A stretch of 16,019 bases of DNA, taken from assembly GCA_048594375.1 (NCBI GenBank), contig JBMDXK010000019.1, positions 1 to 16,019 on the forward strand, written 5' to 3'. The stretch is from JBMDXK01 sp048594375. Lineage in GTDB: Bacteria; Pseudomonadota; Alphaproteobacteria; Rhizobiales; Methylopilaceae. The position numbers and the translations under genes were made by a program. Below are positions 6,824-13,275 of this stretch, in pieces. Positions within the stretch are counted from its first letter, which is position 1. Each line of letters starts with the position of its first letter. The notes beneath the pieces are model-generated. The model was not told the DNA's origin. It saw only the letters and a list, made by a program, of their open reading frames with translations, and ran no database searches.

Positions 6824-7912
6824 ATGTCCCCCGCTGCTGCATACGCTTTGCGCGCTAACGAGACTGCAAAAGCCCGTCCGCTCACCGCTGCGGAGCGTTA
6901 TGGTATTTTGCCGATGCCCGAGCTGAAGCTTACTCCTGCGATTGAGCGTGAAACTGCGCATCTTTATGAGCGGGTCAAGCATATTGTACCGCCGCTGGAA
7001 TGGGCAACCATGGCGCCTTATGTAAAAGCCATCAATGATTTGAAAAAGCAGCGCAATGCGGTGTTGCTGGCGCACAATTATCAAACGCCTGAGATTTATA
7101 ATTGCGTTGCGGATGTGGTGGGGGATAGCTTCCAGCTTGCCCGTGAAGCAGGGCGTACGGATGCGGAGATTATCATTCAGGGCGGCGTTCATTTCATGGC
7201 CGAAACCTCGAAGATCCTCAATCCGGATCGCACCGTTCTGATCCCTGATTCCCGTGCGGGTTGCTCGCTGGCAGAATCGATTACGGGCGCGGATATCCGT
7301 AAATTGAAAGCCCAATATCCCGGCCGCCCCGTGGTGGTGTATGTAAACACGTCTGCGGATGTGAAGGCCGAAGCGGATATGTGCTGCACGTCGTCCAATG
7401 CGGTGGATGTGGTCAATTCATTGGGCGTGCCGGAAGTGATTTTCCTGCCCGATGAATATTTGGCAAAGTGGGTTGCCACCCAAACGGATGTGAAGCTGAT
7501 TTCGTGGCAAGGCCATTGCGAAGTGCATGAGTTGTTCACGGCGCAAGAGCTGCGTAGCTACCGTGAAGCCAATCCGGGCATTCATATTCTGGCACATCCT
7601 GAATGTCCGCCGGATGTGATTGCGGAAGCGGATTTCACGGGTTCCACGGCGAAGCTGCAAGCTTATGTGGAACAGCAGCGCCCGAAAAAAGTGGTGATGA
7701 TTACCGAGTGTTCCATGGCGGATAACATTATGCAGAACACGCCGGATGTGGAATTTGTGCGTCCGTGTAATTTCTGTCCGCATATGAAGCGCATCACCCT
7801 GCCCGCTATTCTGGATAGTCTGGTGTATATGCGCGAAGAAGTGTTGGTGCCGGATGATATTGCTGCCCGCGCCCGGCTTTCGGTGGAACGCATGGTAAAC
7901 CTTAAAATCTGA
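6824..7912 (+). CDS. nadA: Quinolinate synthase
   Basis: NadA condenses iminoaspartate (from NadB) with dihydroxyacetone phosphate to make quinolinate, using an oxygen-sensitive 4Fe-4S cluster. The 362 residues contain three candidate cluster cysteines at the family positions: C147 (SRAGCSLAES), C261 (AHPECPPDV) and C318 in CNFCPHMKR, where C315 is the other member of the pair. Substrate-site motifs include LLAHNYQTPEI (81-91) and IIQGGVHFMAETSKIL (117-132). The first roughly 55 residues precede the recognisable domain. The start is fixed by AGGGAG eight bases ahead of the ATG. nadB follows after 34 bases, so the two form an operon, probably controlled by the inverted repeat just upstream. 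Confidence 0.97.
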   Translation: MSPAAAYALRANETAKARPLTAAERYGILPMPELKLTPAIERETAHLYERVKHIVPPLEWATMAPYVKAINDLKKQRNAVLLAHNYQTPEIYNCVADVVGDSFQLAREAGRTDAEIIIQGGVHFMAETSKILNPDRTVLIPDSRAGCSLAESITGADIRKLKAQYPGRPVVVYVNTSADVKAEADMCCTSSNAVDVVNSLGVPEVIFLPDEYLAKWVATQTDVKLISWQGHCEVHELFTAQELRSYREANPGIHILAHPECPPDVIAEADFTGSTAKLQAYVEQQRPKKVVMITECSMADNIMQNTPDVEFVRPCNFCPHMKRITLPAILDSLVYMREEVLVPDDIAARARLSVERMVNLKI

Positions 7913-7946
7913 TCTTCACCCCCGGCCGATTGAAAAGGCGCATTCC

Positions 7947-9518
7947 ATGGGCGAACAGAACCGGCTTGATACCGTACACAGCAGTATCATCATTGTGGGT
8001 GGCGGTCTGGCGGGTTTGTTCTGCGCACTCAAGCTCAGTCCGATGCCTGTAACGTTGCTTACGCCTGCGCCGTTGGGGCAAGGCGCATCGTCAAGCTGGG
8101 CGCAGGGTGGTATTGCGGCGGCGATGGGTCTGGGCGATACGCCCGAAAGCCATGCTCATGACACCATTCAGGCCGGCGCGGGTCTGGTGGATGAAGAGGT
8201 CGCTTTGGAGCTGGCCAAGGAAGCCTCCGCCCGTATTCATGATTTGCTCAACTTTGGTGTTCCGTTTGACCGCACGCTGGAAGGTGCGCTGGCTTTGTCC
8301 CGTGAGGCTGCCCATTCTGCGAACCGGATTGTGCGCGTGAACGGTGATCTGGCGGGCAAAGCCATCATGGATGCGTTGGTCACCGCGGTGCGCAACACGC
8401 CGTCCATAAGGGTGCAGGAAGGCATGAGGCTGGAAAAACTGATAGCTTGTGAAAGCACCCTCACCGGCCTTACGGCTGTCAATACCGCAGAAAATATCCG
8501 TCTGCATATACCTGCTCATGCCGTAGTGTTGGCCACAGGCGGAATTGGCCAGCTGTTTGCGGTTACCACCAATCCTTTGGAGGCTTGTGCGGATGGGCTG
8601 GTTGCGGCGGCAAGAGTGGGCGCGGAGTTATCCGATCTTGAGTTTATCCAGTTTCATCCTACAGCAATCAACATTGGCAAAGACCCTGCCCCGCTGGCAA
8701 CGGAAGCTCTGCGCGGTGAGGGTGCGTGGTTGGTGAACAGTGCTGGCGAGCGTTTTATGCTCAAGCATCACCCCGATGCGGAGCTTGCCCCGCGGGATAC
8801 GGTGGCGCGTGGTGTGTTTGAAGAGATTGCTGCAGGCCGCGGCGCGTTTCTGGATACGCGCCATGCTTTAGGCAACGCTTTTAAAGAGCATTTTCCAACT
8901 GTTTACGCCACCTGCATGGCGGCGGGTATTGATCCGGCCAGCCAGCCTATTCCCATAGCACCGGCGGCGCATTATCATATGGGCGGCGTCAAGACGGATC
9001 GCCACGGCCGCACCAATGTGCGGGGTCTGTGGGCGTGTGGCGAGGTTGCCCACACCGGCGCGCATGGCGCAAACCGGCTGGCATCCAATTCTTTGCTGGA
9101 AGCGCTCGTGTATGCAACCCGTGTTGCAGATGATATTGCGCAAGCCAATCTGCCCGCAAGCGCAAACACCATCCGCACAGAACCCGCTATCCCTGAGCAA
9201 CCCGCCCCCGTTCTTGTGCAGGAAATCCGCAATCTGATGAGCCGTTATCTGGGCGTGGTGCGCAGCAAGGAAGGGCTGGAAGCCTTGATAAGCGCCCTTC
9301 ATAGATTGCGCGAACACAATACGCTAACCGATTCTTTGGACTCACGTTTAACCGCTTGCACAATGCTGGCAACTGCGGCCTTGCAGCGTCAGGAAAGCCG
9401 CGGAGCGCATTTCCGCAGCGATTTTCCCAAAGCGCAGCGCAGTGCCACCAGCACCACTTACACCCTCTCTCAACTTGAAATTTTAAGCACCAGTATAACA
9501 CTTAATCCTGCTGCCTGA
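7947..9518 (+). CDS. nadB: L-aspartate oxidase
   Basis: NadB is a flavoprotein that oxidises L-aspartate to iminoaspartate, the substrate of NadA. The 523-residue length fits the family. The FAD dinucleotide motif VGGGLAGL is at 17-24, SSWAQGGIA at 49-57 and the flavin-domain stretch AANR-like HSANRIVRVNGDLAGKA at 123-139. The succinate-dehydrogenase-like catalytic set is visible: H237 in QFHPTA, R283 in APRD, H342/H344 in AHYHMGGV, and the GAHGANRLASNSLLEA segment at 371-386. The ribosome site is AAGG nine bases before ATG. The fumarate-reductase C-terminal helical domain is complete. The nadC region follows after a spacer expanded by a tandem duplication. Confidence 0.97.
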   Translation: MGEQNRLDTVHSSIIIVGGGLAGLFCALKLSPMPVTLLTPAPLGQGASSSWAQGGIAAAMGLGDTPESHAHDTIQAGAGLVDEEVALELAKEASARIHDLLNFGVPFDRTLEGALALSREAAHSANRIVRVNGDLAGKAIMDALVTAVRNTPSIRVQEGMRLEKLIACESTLTGLTAVNTAENIRLHIPAHAVVLATGGIGQLFAVTTNPLEACADGLVAAARVGAELSDLEFIQFHPTAINIGKDPAPLATEALRGEGAWLVNSAGERFMLKHHPDAELAPRDTVARGVFEEIAAGRGAFLDTRHALGNAFKEHFPTVYATCMAAGIDPASQPIPIAPAAHYHMGGVKTDRHGRTNVRGLWACGEVAHTGAHGANRLASNSLLEALVYATRVADDIAQANLPASANTIRTEPAIPEQPAPVLVQEIRNLMSRYLGVVRSKEGLEALISALHRLREHNTLTDSLDSRLTACTMLATAALQRQESRGAHFRSDFPKAQRSATSTTYTLSQLEILSTSITLNPAA

Positions 9519-9594
9519 AAAATGTGAGCAAAGCAGTCCGAACATGAGCGCGTCATTTCATTTTAAAAAAGGCTTAGCATCAAATCTGTGCGAA

Positions 9595-9941
9595 CATGTG
9601 CGCAAAACCTTTCCGTCATCCCGGCGAAGGCCGGGATCCTTGAGAGAAACACTCCGCAGGCAAAAATAAAGCGCGAATAAAACTACATTCACATCCTCAA
9701 AAAAGCTTCTCTGTATAAATTTTGAACAAGGCACTTCATGCTAAATCCTCTTATCATCACCCAAGCCGTACAATCTGCATTGATGGAAGACCTTGGTCGC
9801 GCGGGTGATCTTACATCGCAAGCGCTGATACCGGCGTCAGCCAGAGCGATAGCCTCCATGGTATCGCGCAAGCGGGGCGTGTTGGCGGGGGTTGATCTGG
9901 CGGTCGCCGCCTTTCGGATGCTTGATCCAAACGCGATTATT
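9595..9941 (+). repeat. Tandem duplication, copy 1 (palindrome, leader and 5' end of nadC)
   Basis: The segment from CATGTGCGCAAAACC through palindrome, leader and nadC codon 68 recurs at 9942-10289 with an offset of 347-348 bases. The junction lies where codons 69-72 of the truncated nadC (CATGTGCGCAAA) equal the sequence that begins the unit. Divergence is uneven: the palindrome core and codons 32-62 are almost identical, while the leader and codons 1-31 differ at many bases. Confidence 0.9.
9613..9639 (+). repeat. Dispersed palindromic repeat, copy 2
   Basis: Same 27-base core as at 6541-6567, 94 bases after the nadB stop. As RNA it would form an 8-bp hairpin with a GAAG loop in the nadB-nadC intercistronic region, where such elements can affect mRNA stability; that role is inference. 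Confidence 0.9.
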
Positions 9942-10028
9942 CATGTGCGCAAAACCTTTCCGTCATCCCGGCGAAGGCCGGAATCCACGAAGGAAACACT
10001 GAGCAGGGAAAAAATGACGTACGATTAA
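9738..10028 (+). pseudogene. Truncated duplicate of the nadC 5' end fused to repeat sequence
   Basis: An open frame of 96 codons. Codons 1-70 encode the start of quinolinate phosphoribosyltransferase and differ from the full nadC downstream at only three amino acids (R46H, A58T, I67V); codon 71 is R here and L in nadC. After codon 72 the frame runs through the palindromic repeat and stops at 10026-10028 (tail RKTFPSSRRRPESTK...). All catalytic parts of NadC lie beyond residue 100 and are missing, so it cannot be an enzyme. It keeps an ATG and an AAGG ribosome site, so a short peptide could be made. In codons 1-31 all 15 base differences are synonymous, unusual for a dead copy. Confidence 0.85.
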
Positions 10029-10289
10029 AGCGCCATCTGCATTCTCAAAAAAGCTTCTCTGCATAAATTTTGAAAAAGGCATCCCATGCTGAACCCTCTT
10101 ATTATTACCCAAGCTGTCCAATCTGCTCTTATGGAAGATCTTGGCCGCGCGGGTGATCTGACTTCGCAAGCGCTCATTCCGGCGTCAGCCAGAGCGATAG
10201 CCTCCATGGTATCGCGCAAGCATGGCGTGTTGGCGGGGGTTGATCTGGCGGTCGCCACCTTTCGGATGCTTGACCCAAACGCCGTGATC
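9942..10289 (+). repeat. Tandem duplication, copy 2 (leads into the complete nadC)
   Basis: Second copy of the unit at 9595-9941, one base longer. It contains the palindrome (9960-9986), the leader with CTCAAAAAAGCTTCTCTG shared with copy 1, the ribosome site and the first 68 codons of intact nadC. Confidence 0.9.
9960..9986 (+). repeat. Dispersed palindromic repeat, copy 3
   Basis: Differs from copies 1 and 2 by one base in the right arm (CCGGAAT for CCGGGAT), which breaks one base pair. It encodes part of the C-terminal tail of the truncated nadC frame. Confidence 0.88.
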
Positions 10290-10925
10290 CACGTCCTGAA
10301 ACAAGATAGCGATACACTCAACGCAGGCGATACCCTTCTCACCGTGGAGGGCGCCGCGCAAGCGGTGCTGTCCGCAGAAAGGGTTGCGCTGAACTATGTA
10401 AGCCACCTCAGCGGCATTGCATCCACCACGGCGGAACTTGTCAAAGCGGTTGCGCATACCAAAGCCAAAATCACCTGCACCCGCAAAACCACACCGGGCT
10501 TGCGGGCGCTGGAAAAACATGCGGTGAGCTGCGGCGGCGGTTCCAACCATCGTTTTGGCCTTGATGATGCGGTGCTGATTAAAGACAATCACATTGCGGT
10601 AATGGGTAATATTAAAGACACCCTTCGCGCAGCCAAAGCCAGCATTGGCCATCTGGTGAAGGTTGAAATCGAGGTGGATACGCTGGAGCAGCTGGATCAG
10701 GTGCTGGAAGAAGGTGCCGATTGCGTGTTGCTGGACAACATGGATCTGCCCACACTGAAAGAGGCGGTGCGCCGCATCAACGGCCAGATGCTGGCCGAGG
10801 CTTCGGGCAATGTGCGGCTGGAAACCGTAGCCGGTATTGCGCAAACCGGCGTGGATCTGATTGCGGTGGGCTGGATCACCCACTCCGCCCCCACGCTCGA
10901 CATCGGCCTCGATATCCGGCTTTAA
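10086..10925 (+). CDS. nadC: Quinolinate phosphoribosyltransferase (carboxylating)
   Basis: NadC converts quinolinate and PRPP to nicotinate mononucleotide with loss of CO2, finishing the de novo branch begun by NadB and NadA. The 279 residues (E. coli about 297) are complete. The N-terminal sandwich domain covers about 1-105. The barrel has the phosphate and substrate motifs TRKTTPGLR (132-140), GGGSNHRFGLDDAVLIKDNHI starting at 150, VEIEVD (193-198), DCVLLDNMD (212-220) and GVDLIAVGWITHSAPTLDIGLDI at the end. The ribosome site is AAGG before CATCCC-ATG. It is probably co-transcribed with nadAB, although 567 bases of duplicated spacer lie between. It may have its own start in the leader; I saw no convincing promoter. 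Confidence 0.97.
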   Translation: MLNPLIITQAVQSALMEDLGRAGDLTSQALIPASARAIASMVSRKHGVLAGVDLAVATFRMLDPNAVIHVLKQDSDTLNAGDTLLTVEGAAQAVLSAERVALNYVSHLSGIASTTAELVKAVAHTKAKITCTRKTTPGLRALEKHAVSCGGGSNHRFGLDDAVLIKDNHIAVMGNIKDTLRAAKASIGHLVKVEIEVDTLEQLDQVLEEGADCVLLDNMDLPTLKEAVRRINGQMLAEASGNVRLETVAGIAQTGVDLIAVGWITHSAPTLDIGLDIRL

Positions 10926-10932
10926 AATACAC

Positions 10933-10974
10933 TATAGCCCAACCACTATAAATCATTATAAGGCTTAGGCTATA
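10933..10974. other. Inverted repeat after nadC
   Basis: TATAGCC (10933-10939) pairs with GGCTATA (10968-10974) around a 28-base AT-rich loop. There is no T-run directly after it. A second weak element, TGAC-TATTTT-GTCA plus T7 (10991-11011), follows and overlaps the end of the minus-strand gene. One or both could end nadABC transcription. Confidence 0.4.
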
Positions 10975-10993
10975 TCTCTGTTTTGAGCGCTGA

Positions 10994-11842
10994 CTATTTT
11001 GTCATTTTTTTATCGTAAGAATACAGTCCAGCGCGAAGCGACTGAATTAAATCAGGATTATCTTTAAAAACCCCATTCTCTACAAGCGTGTGATACACGC
11101 CAGTTTTATTCTGAGCAGATAGGCTGCCTGCACGTTCTACAAACTGGCCAAGTATAGGCTGTGTAAGTATTTGTGAAGCTTTCGTCTCAAAAAAAGCATC
11201 ACGCAACCTGCTATCTCTTAATTGAAGCATTTTTGCTGGATTTGCAGGATATATATCATTTTGATCCACAAGCACAGTATCATTTTTATTCTGAGCCAAA
11301 GCGCGACCAAAAGGCGCGTAAACGTTATGTGCATCCTCAAAGTACCATGATAAATCAACACGCTCCGCTTTTGTCTGCGCCAGCCCATCCGCTAGAAATG
11401 GGATCTCTTTTTCCATAAAGTCATTATAGGCCAGACTAACGGATCGAGCATCTGTTAGAGCCAAAGCATCGCCAAAGGCTTTGCCTGCACCTTCAGTTAA
11501 ACCAAAATAATTTTTTTCCAGAATAATTTCTGGCGTGCGGGCGTGCTTAATACCGTCTGCAATCAGGCCAACATCTGGAGTCTCATAATAAGGTATTGAA
11601 TGAATTTTAACGCGGTCAAAAGCACCGGATTTTAAAACTTCAGCCACATCCGCCGAATAATCAGGTTTCCAATCAAAAGCATCGGGTTCACCGTAAAAAT
11701 CCAGCACAACACGCCTCTCCAGTTGTTGCGGCGGCAGCTCTGTTTCATCAAGATAAACCTCATTGAAGGTTCCCTTTTCATAAACGGAAGCACTTTCCTG
11801 AAGAGCCGCAAGAAAATCTGGAGAAACCTTCAATGTTTCCAA
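10994..11842 (-). CDS. Uncharacterised protein with leucine-rich-repeat-like units
   Basis: I do not recognise this gene. From a TTG start it gives 282 residues with no signal peptide or membrane segment. Residues about 65-197 show a 28-residue period, best seen at 93-177: each unit opens with a short helix like ADGIKHA, GDALALT, ADGLAQT or GRALAQN, followed by a strand such as EIILEKNYF, SVSLAYNDF, RVDLSWYF or TVLVDQND. That spacing matches ribonuclease-inhibitor-type leucine-rich repeats, which bind proteins. The true 5' end is uncertain. The frame stays open upstream to 11911 with coding-like residues (YDKIAHWFWGDSFPP) but has no ATG there, and TAG at 11912-11914 interrupts a frame starting ATG at 11930-11932. 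It may be a pseudogene. More AT-rich than its neighbours. Confidence 0.7.
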   Translation of the reverse strand: METLKVSPDFLAALQESASVYEKGTFNEVYLDETELPPQQLERRVVLDFYGEPDAFDWKPDYSADVAEVLKSGAFDRVKIHSIPYYETPDVGLIADGIKHARTPEIILEKNYFGLTEGAGKAFGDALALTDARSVSLAYNDFMEKEIPFLADGLAQTKAERVDLSWYFEDAHNVYAPFGRALAQNKNDTVLVDQNDIYPANPAKMLQLRDSRLRDAFFETKASQILTQPILGQFVERAGSLSAQNKTGVYHTLVENGVFKDNPDLIQSLRAGLYSYDKKMTK

Positions 11843-12050
11843 AGGAACACTTAACGAAGGAGGAAAACTATCCCCCCAGAACCAATGTGCGATCTTATCA
11901 TAACAAACTCTCTACATTACTACGCTTTGCATTAATCATAGTTAATCTATTCTTTCAACCGAATTTATAACAGCCTCTTTCCTGCGACATCAGAGTCTCT
12001 GGTCTTTCAGGTTTGTCTATGCCATTCCAATGGCGGCTATGTATTAACCG

Positions 12051-12055
12051 TGAGG
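12051..12055 (+). promoter_or_regulatory. Shine-Dalgarno site deciding the ctaA start
   Basis: TGAGG lies six bases ahead of the ATG at 12062 and overlaps an in-frame GTG at 12050 that would add four residues. The ATG is therefore preferred. Confidence 0.7.
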
Positions 12056-12061
12056 ATTGCC

Positions 12062-13108
12062 ATGACGATTCTGCCCAACCGCGCGGTGCGCATCTGGCTT
12101 TGGTCAATTGTTGCACTCATTGTTGCCATTGTAATTGTGGGCGGTGCCACCCGCCTCACGGATTCAGGTCTTTCCATTACCGAATGGAAGCCGGTCACCG
12201 GCGCCATACCGCCTTTAAGCGAACAGGCGTGGATGGTGGAGTTTGATAAATACAGGCAAATTCCCCAGTACCAGCTTATCAACAAAGGCATGAGCCTTGA
12301 AGATTTCAAATTCATTTATTTCTGGGAATGGGGTCATCGGTTTCTGGCGCGCGCTATCGGTATTGTATTTTTTATTCCGTTTGTATTTTTCTGGTGGCGG
12401 AACAAGCTGGATAAATCCATGCACACACCGCTGGCACTGTTGTTTGTGCTGGGCGGCTTGCAGGGCTTTATAGGCTGGTGGATGGTGTCGTCCGGTTTGA
12501 GTGTTCTCACATCGGTTGCCCCTTATCGCCTTGCTACGCATTTGTGTCTGGCTTTTATTATTTTCTGTGTGTTGATCCAGCAGCTTACCCGCATTCACAA
12601 AGCGCGGCACAGCATTGTTCTTCACACCGCGGACAATGTGCGCCTTTACACCAAAATTCTGTTTGGCGTGTGTTTTGTGCAGATTTTCTGGGGCGCTATT
12701 GTGGCGGGGCTGGATGCGGGGCTGACTTACACCACATGGCCGCTCATGGATGGCAGACTAATCCCCACGGCAGAAAACCTTTTTATCCAGTCACCGGCAT
12801 GGCGCAACCTGTTTGAAAACCCGCTCACCGCGCAGTTCATTCACCGCGGCCTCGCTTATACGCTCTGGCTGTTAGCCGCAGGGTATTGCGTGGTGAGCTG
12901 GCAAGCACCTACCATCATCCGCAACGGCGCTTTGGTTATTTTCGCAAGCGTAACGTTGCAAGCGTTGCTTGGTATTCTTACCCTTATCTATCAGGTTCCG
13001 CTTGATCTGGCACTCACCCATCAGGCAGGCGCACTGGTGGTCATTGGCCTCATTACCCGCCAGCTCGTTCTGGTGCAAAGGCCTGTCGAAGGTAGTCAAA
13101 AAGCTTAA
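12062..13108 (+). CDS. ctaA: Heme A synthase
   Basis: A membrane enzyme that oxidises the C8 methyl of heme O to a formyl group, making the heme a used by aa3-type cytochrome oxidases. The 348 residues show about eight hydrophobic helices in two similar halves, as in the family. The four conserved histidines are H92 (EWGHR), H160 (LATHLCLAF), H261 (FIHRGLAY) and H320 (LTHQAGA). The N-terminal GGATRLTDSGLSITEWKP (27-44) is typical of the COX15-like type found in alphaproteobacteria and mitochondria. The cysteine pair of the Bacillus type is absent. It stands alone, not next to cytochrome oxidase genes. A TATAAC box at 11966-11971 may serve as -10, without a clear -35. Confidence 0.95.
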   Translation: MTILPNRAVRIWLWSIVALIVAIVIVGGATRLTDSGLSITEWKPVTGAIPPLSEQAWMVEFDKYRQIPQYQLINKGMSLEDFKFIYFWEWGHRFLARAIGIVFFIPFVFFWWRNKLDKSMHTPLALLFVLGGLQGFIGWWMVSSGLSVLTSVAPYRLATHLCLAFIIFCVLIQQLTRIHKARHSIVLHTADNVRLYTKILFGVCFVQIFWGAIVAGLDAGLTYTTWPLMDGRLIPTAENLFIQSPAWRNLFENPLTAQFIHRGLAYTLWLLAAGYCVVSWQAPTIIRNGALVIFASVTLQALLGILTLIYQVPLDLALTHQAGALVVIGLITRQLVLVQRPVEGSQKA

Positions 13109-13123
13109 ATCACATTTAAGCTT
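13101..13123 (+). other. Perfect hairpin spanning the ctaA stop codon
   Basis: AAGCTTAAAT-CAC-ATTTAAGCTT: ten-base perfect arms with a three-base loop. The TAA stop of ctaA (13106-13108) is inside the left arm. It is AT-rich and has no T-run, so it is not a classical terminator; it could protect the 3' end of the mRNA. Confidence 0.7.
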
Positions 13124-13148
13124 ACCTCTCACTCCACCGTAAAAAACA

Positions 13149-13178
13149 CCATCGGCATCCCGGCGCAGGCCGGGATGC
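13149..13178 (+). repeat. Dispersed palindromic repeat, copy 4 (variant)
   Basis: Stem GCATCCCGGC (13155-13164), loop GCAG, stem GCCGGGATGC (13169-13178): ten perfect pairs. The flanks and loop differ from copies 1-3, but the outer G-C pair is formed by matched changes on both arms, so base pairing is kept. Confidence 0.85.
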
Positions 13179-13240
13179 ACGAAAAAAGCTTTACCACATA
13201 GAAACAAAATCATTTTATTGGAATGCGGCTATAATAAATG

Positions 13241-13270
13241 CATCATTAAACGCGAAATGATGGATTTTTT
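13241..13270 (+). terminator. Probable rho-independent terminator of ctaA
   Basis: CATCATT (13241-13247) pairs with AATGATG (13256-13262) around an eight-base loop, followed by GA and T6 (13265-13270). The stem is AT-rich, so strength is uncertain. It lies between convergent genes, six bases before the end of the agmatinase-family gene. Confidence 0.5.
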
Positions 13271-13275
13271 GCCTT

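Noticed and set aside
10185..10883. A 232-codon minus-strand open frame
   Set aside because: Antisense to nadC, which has all its catalytic motifs; His/Gln-rich translation with no family resemblance.
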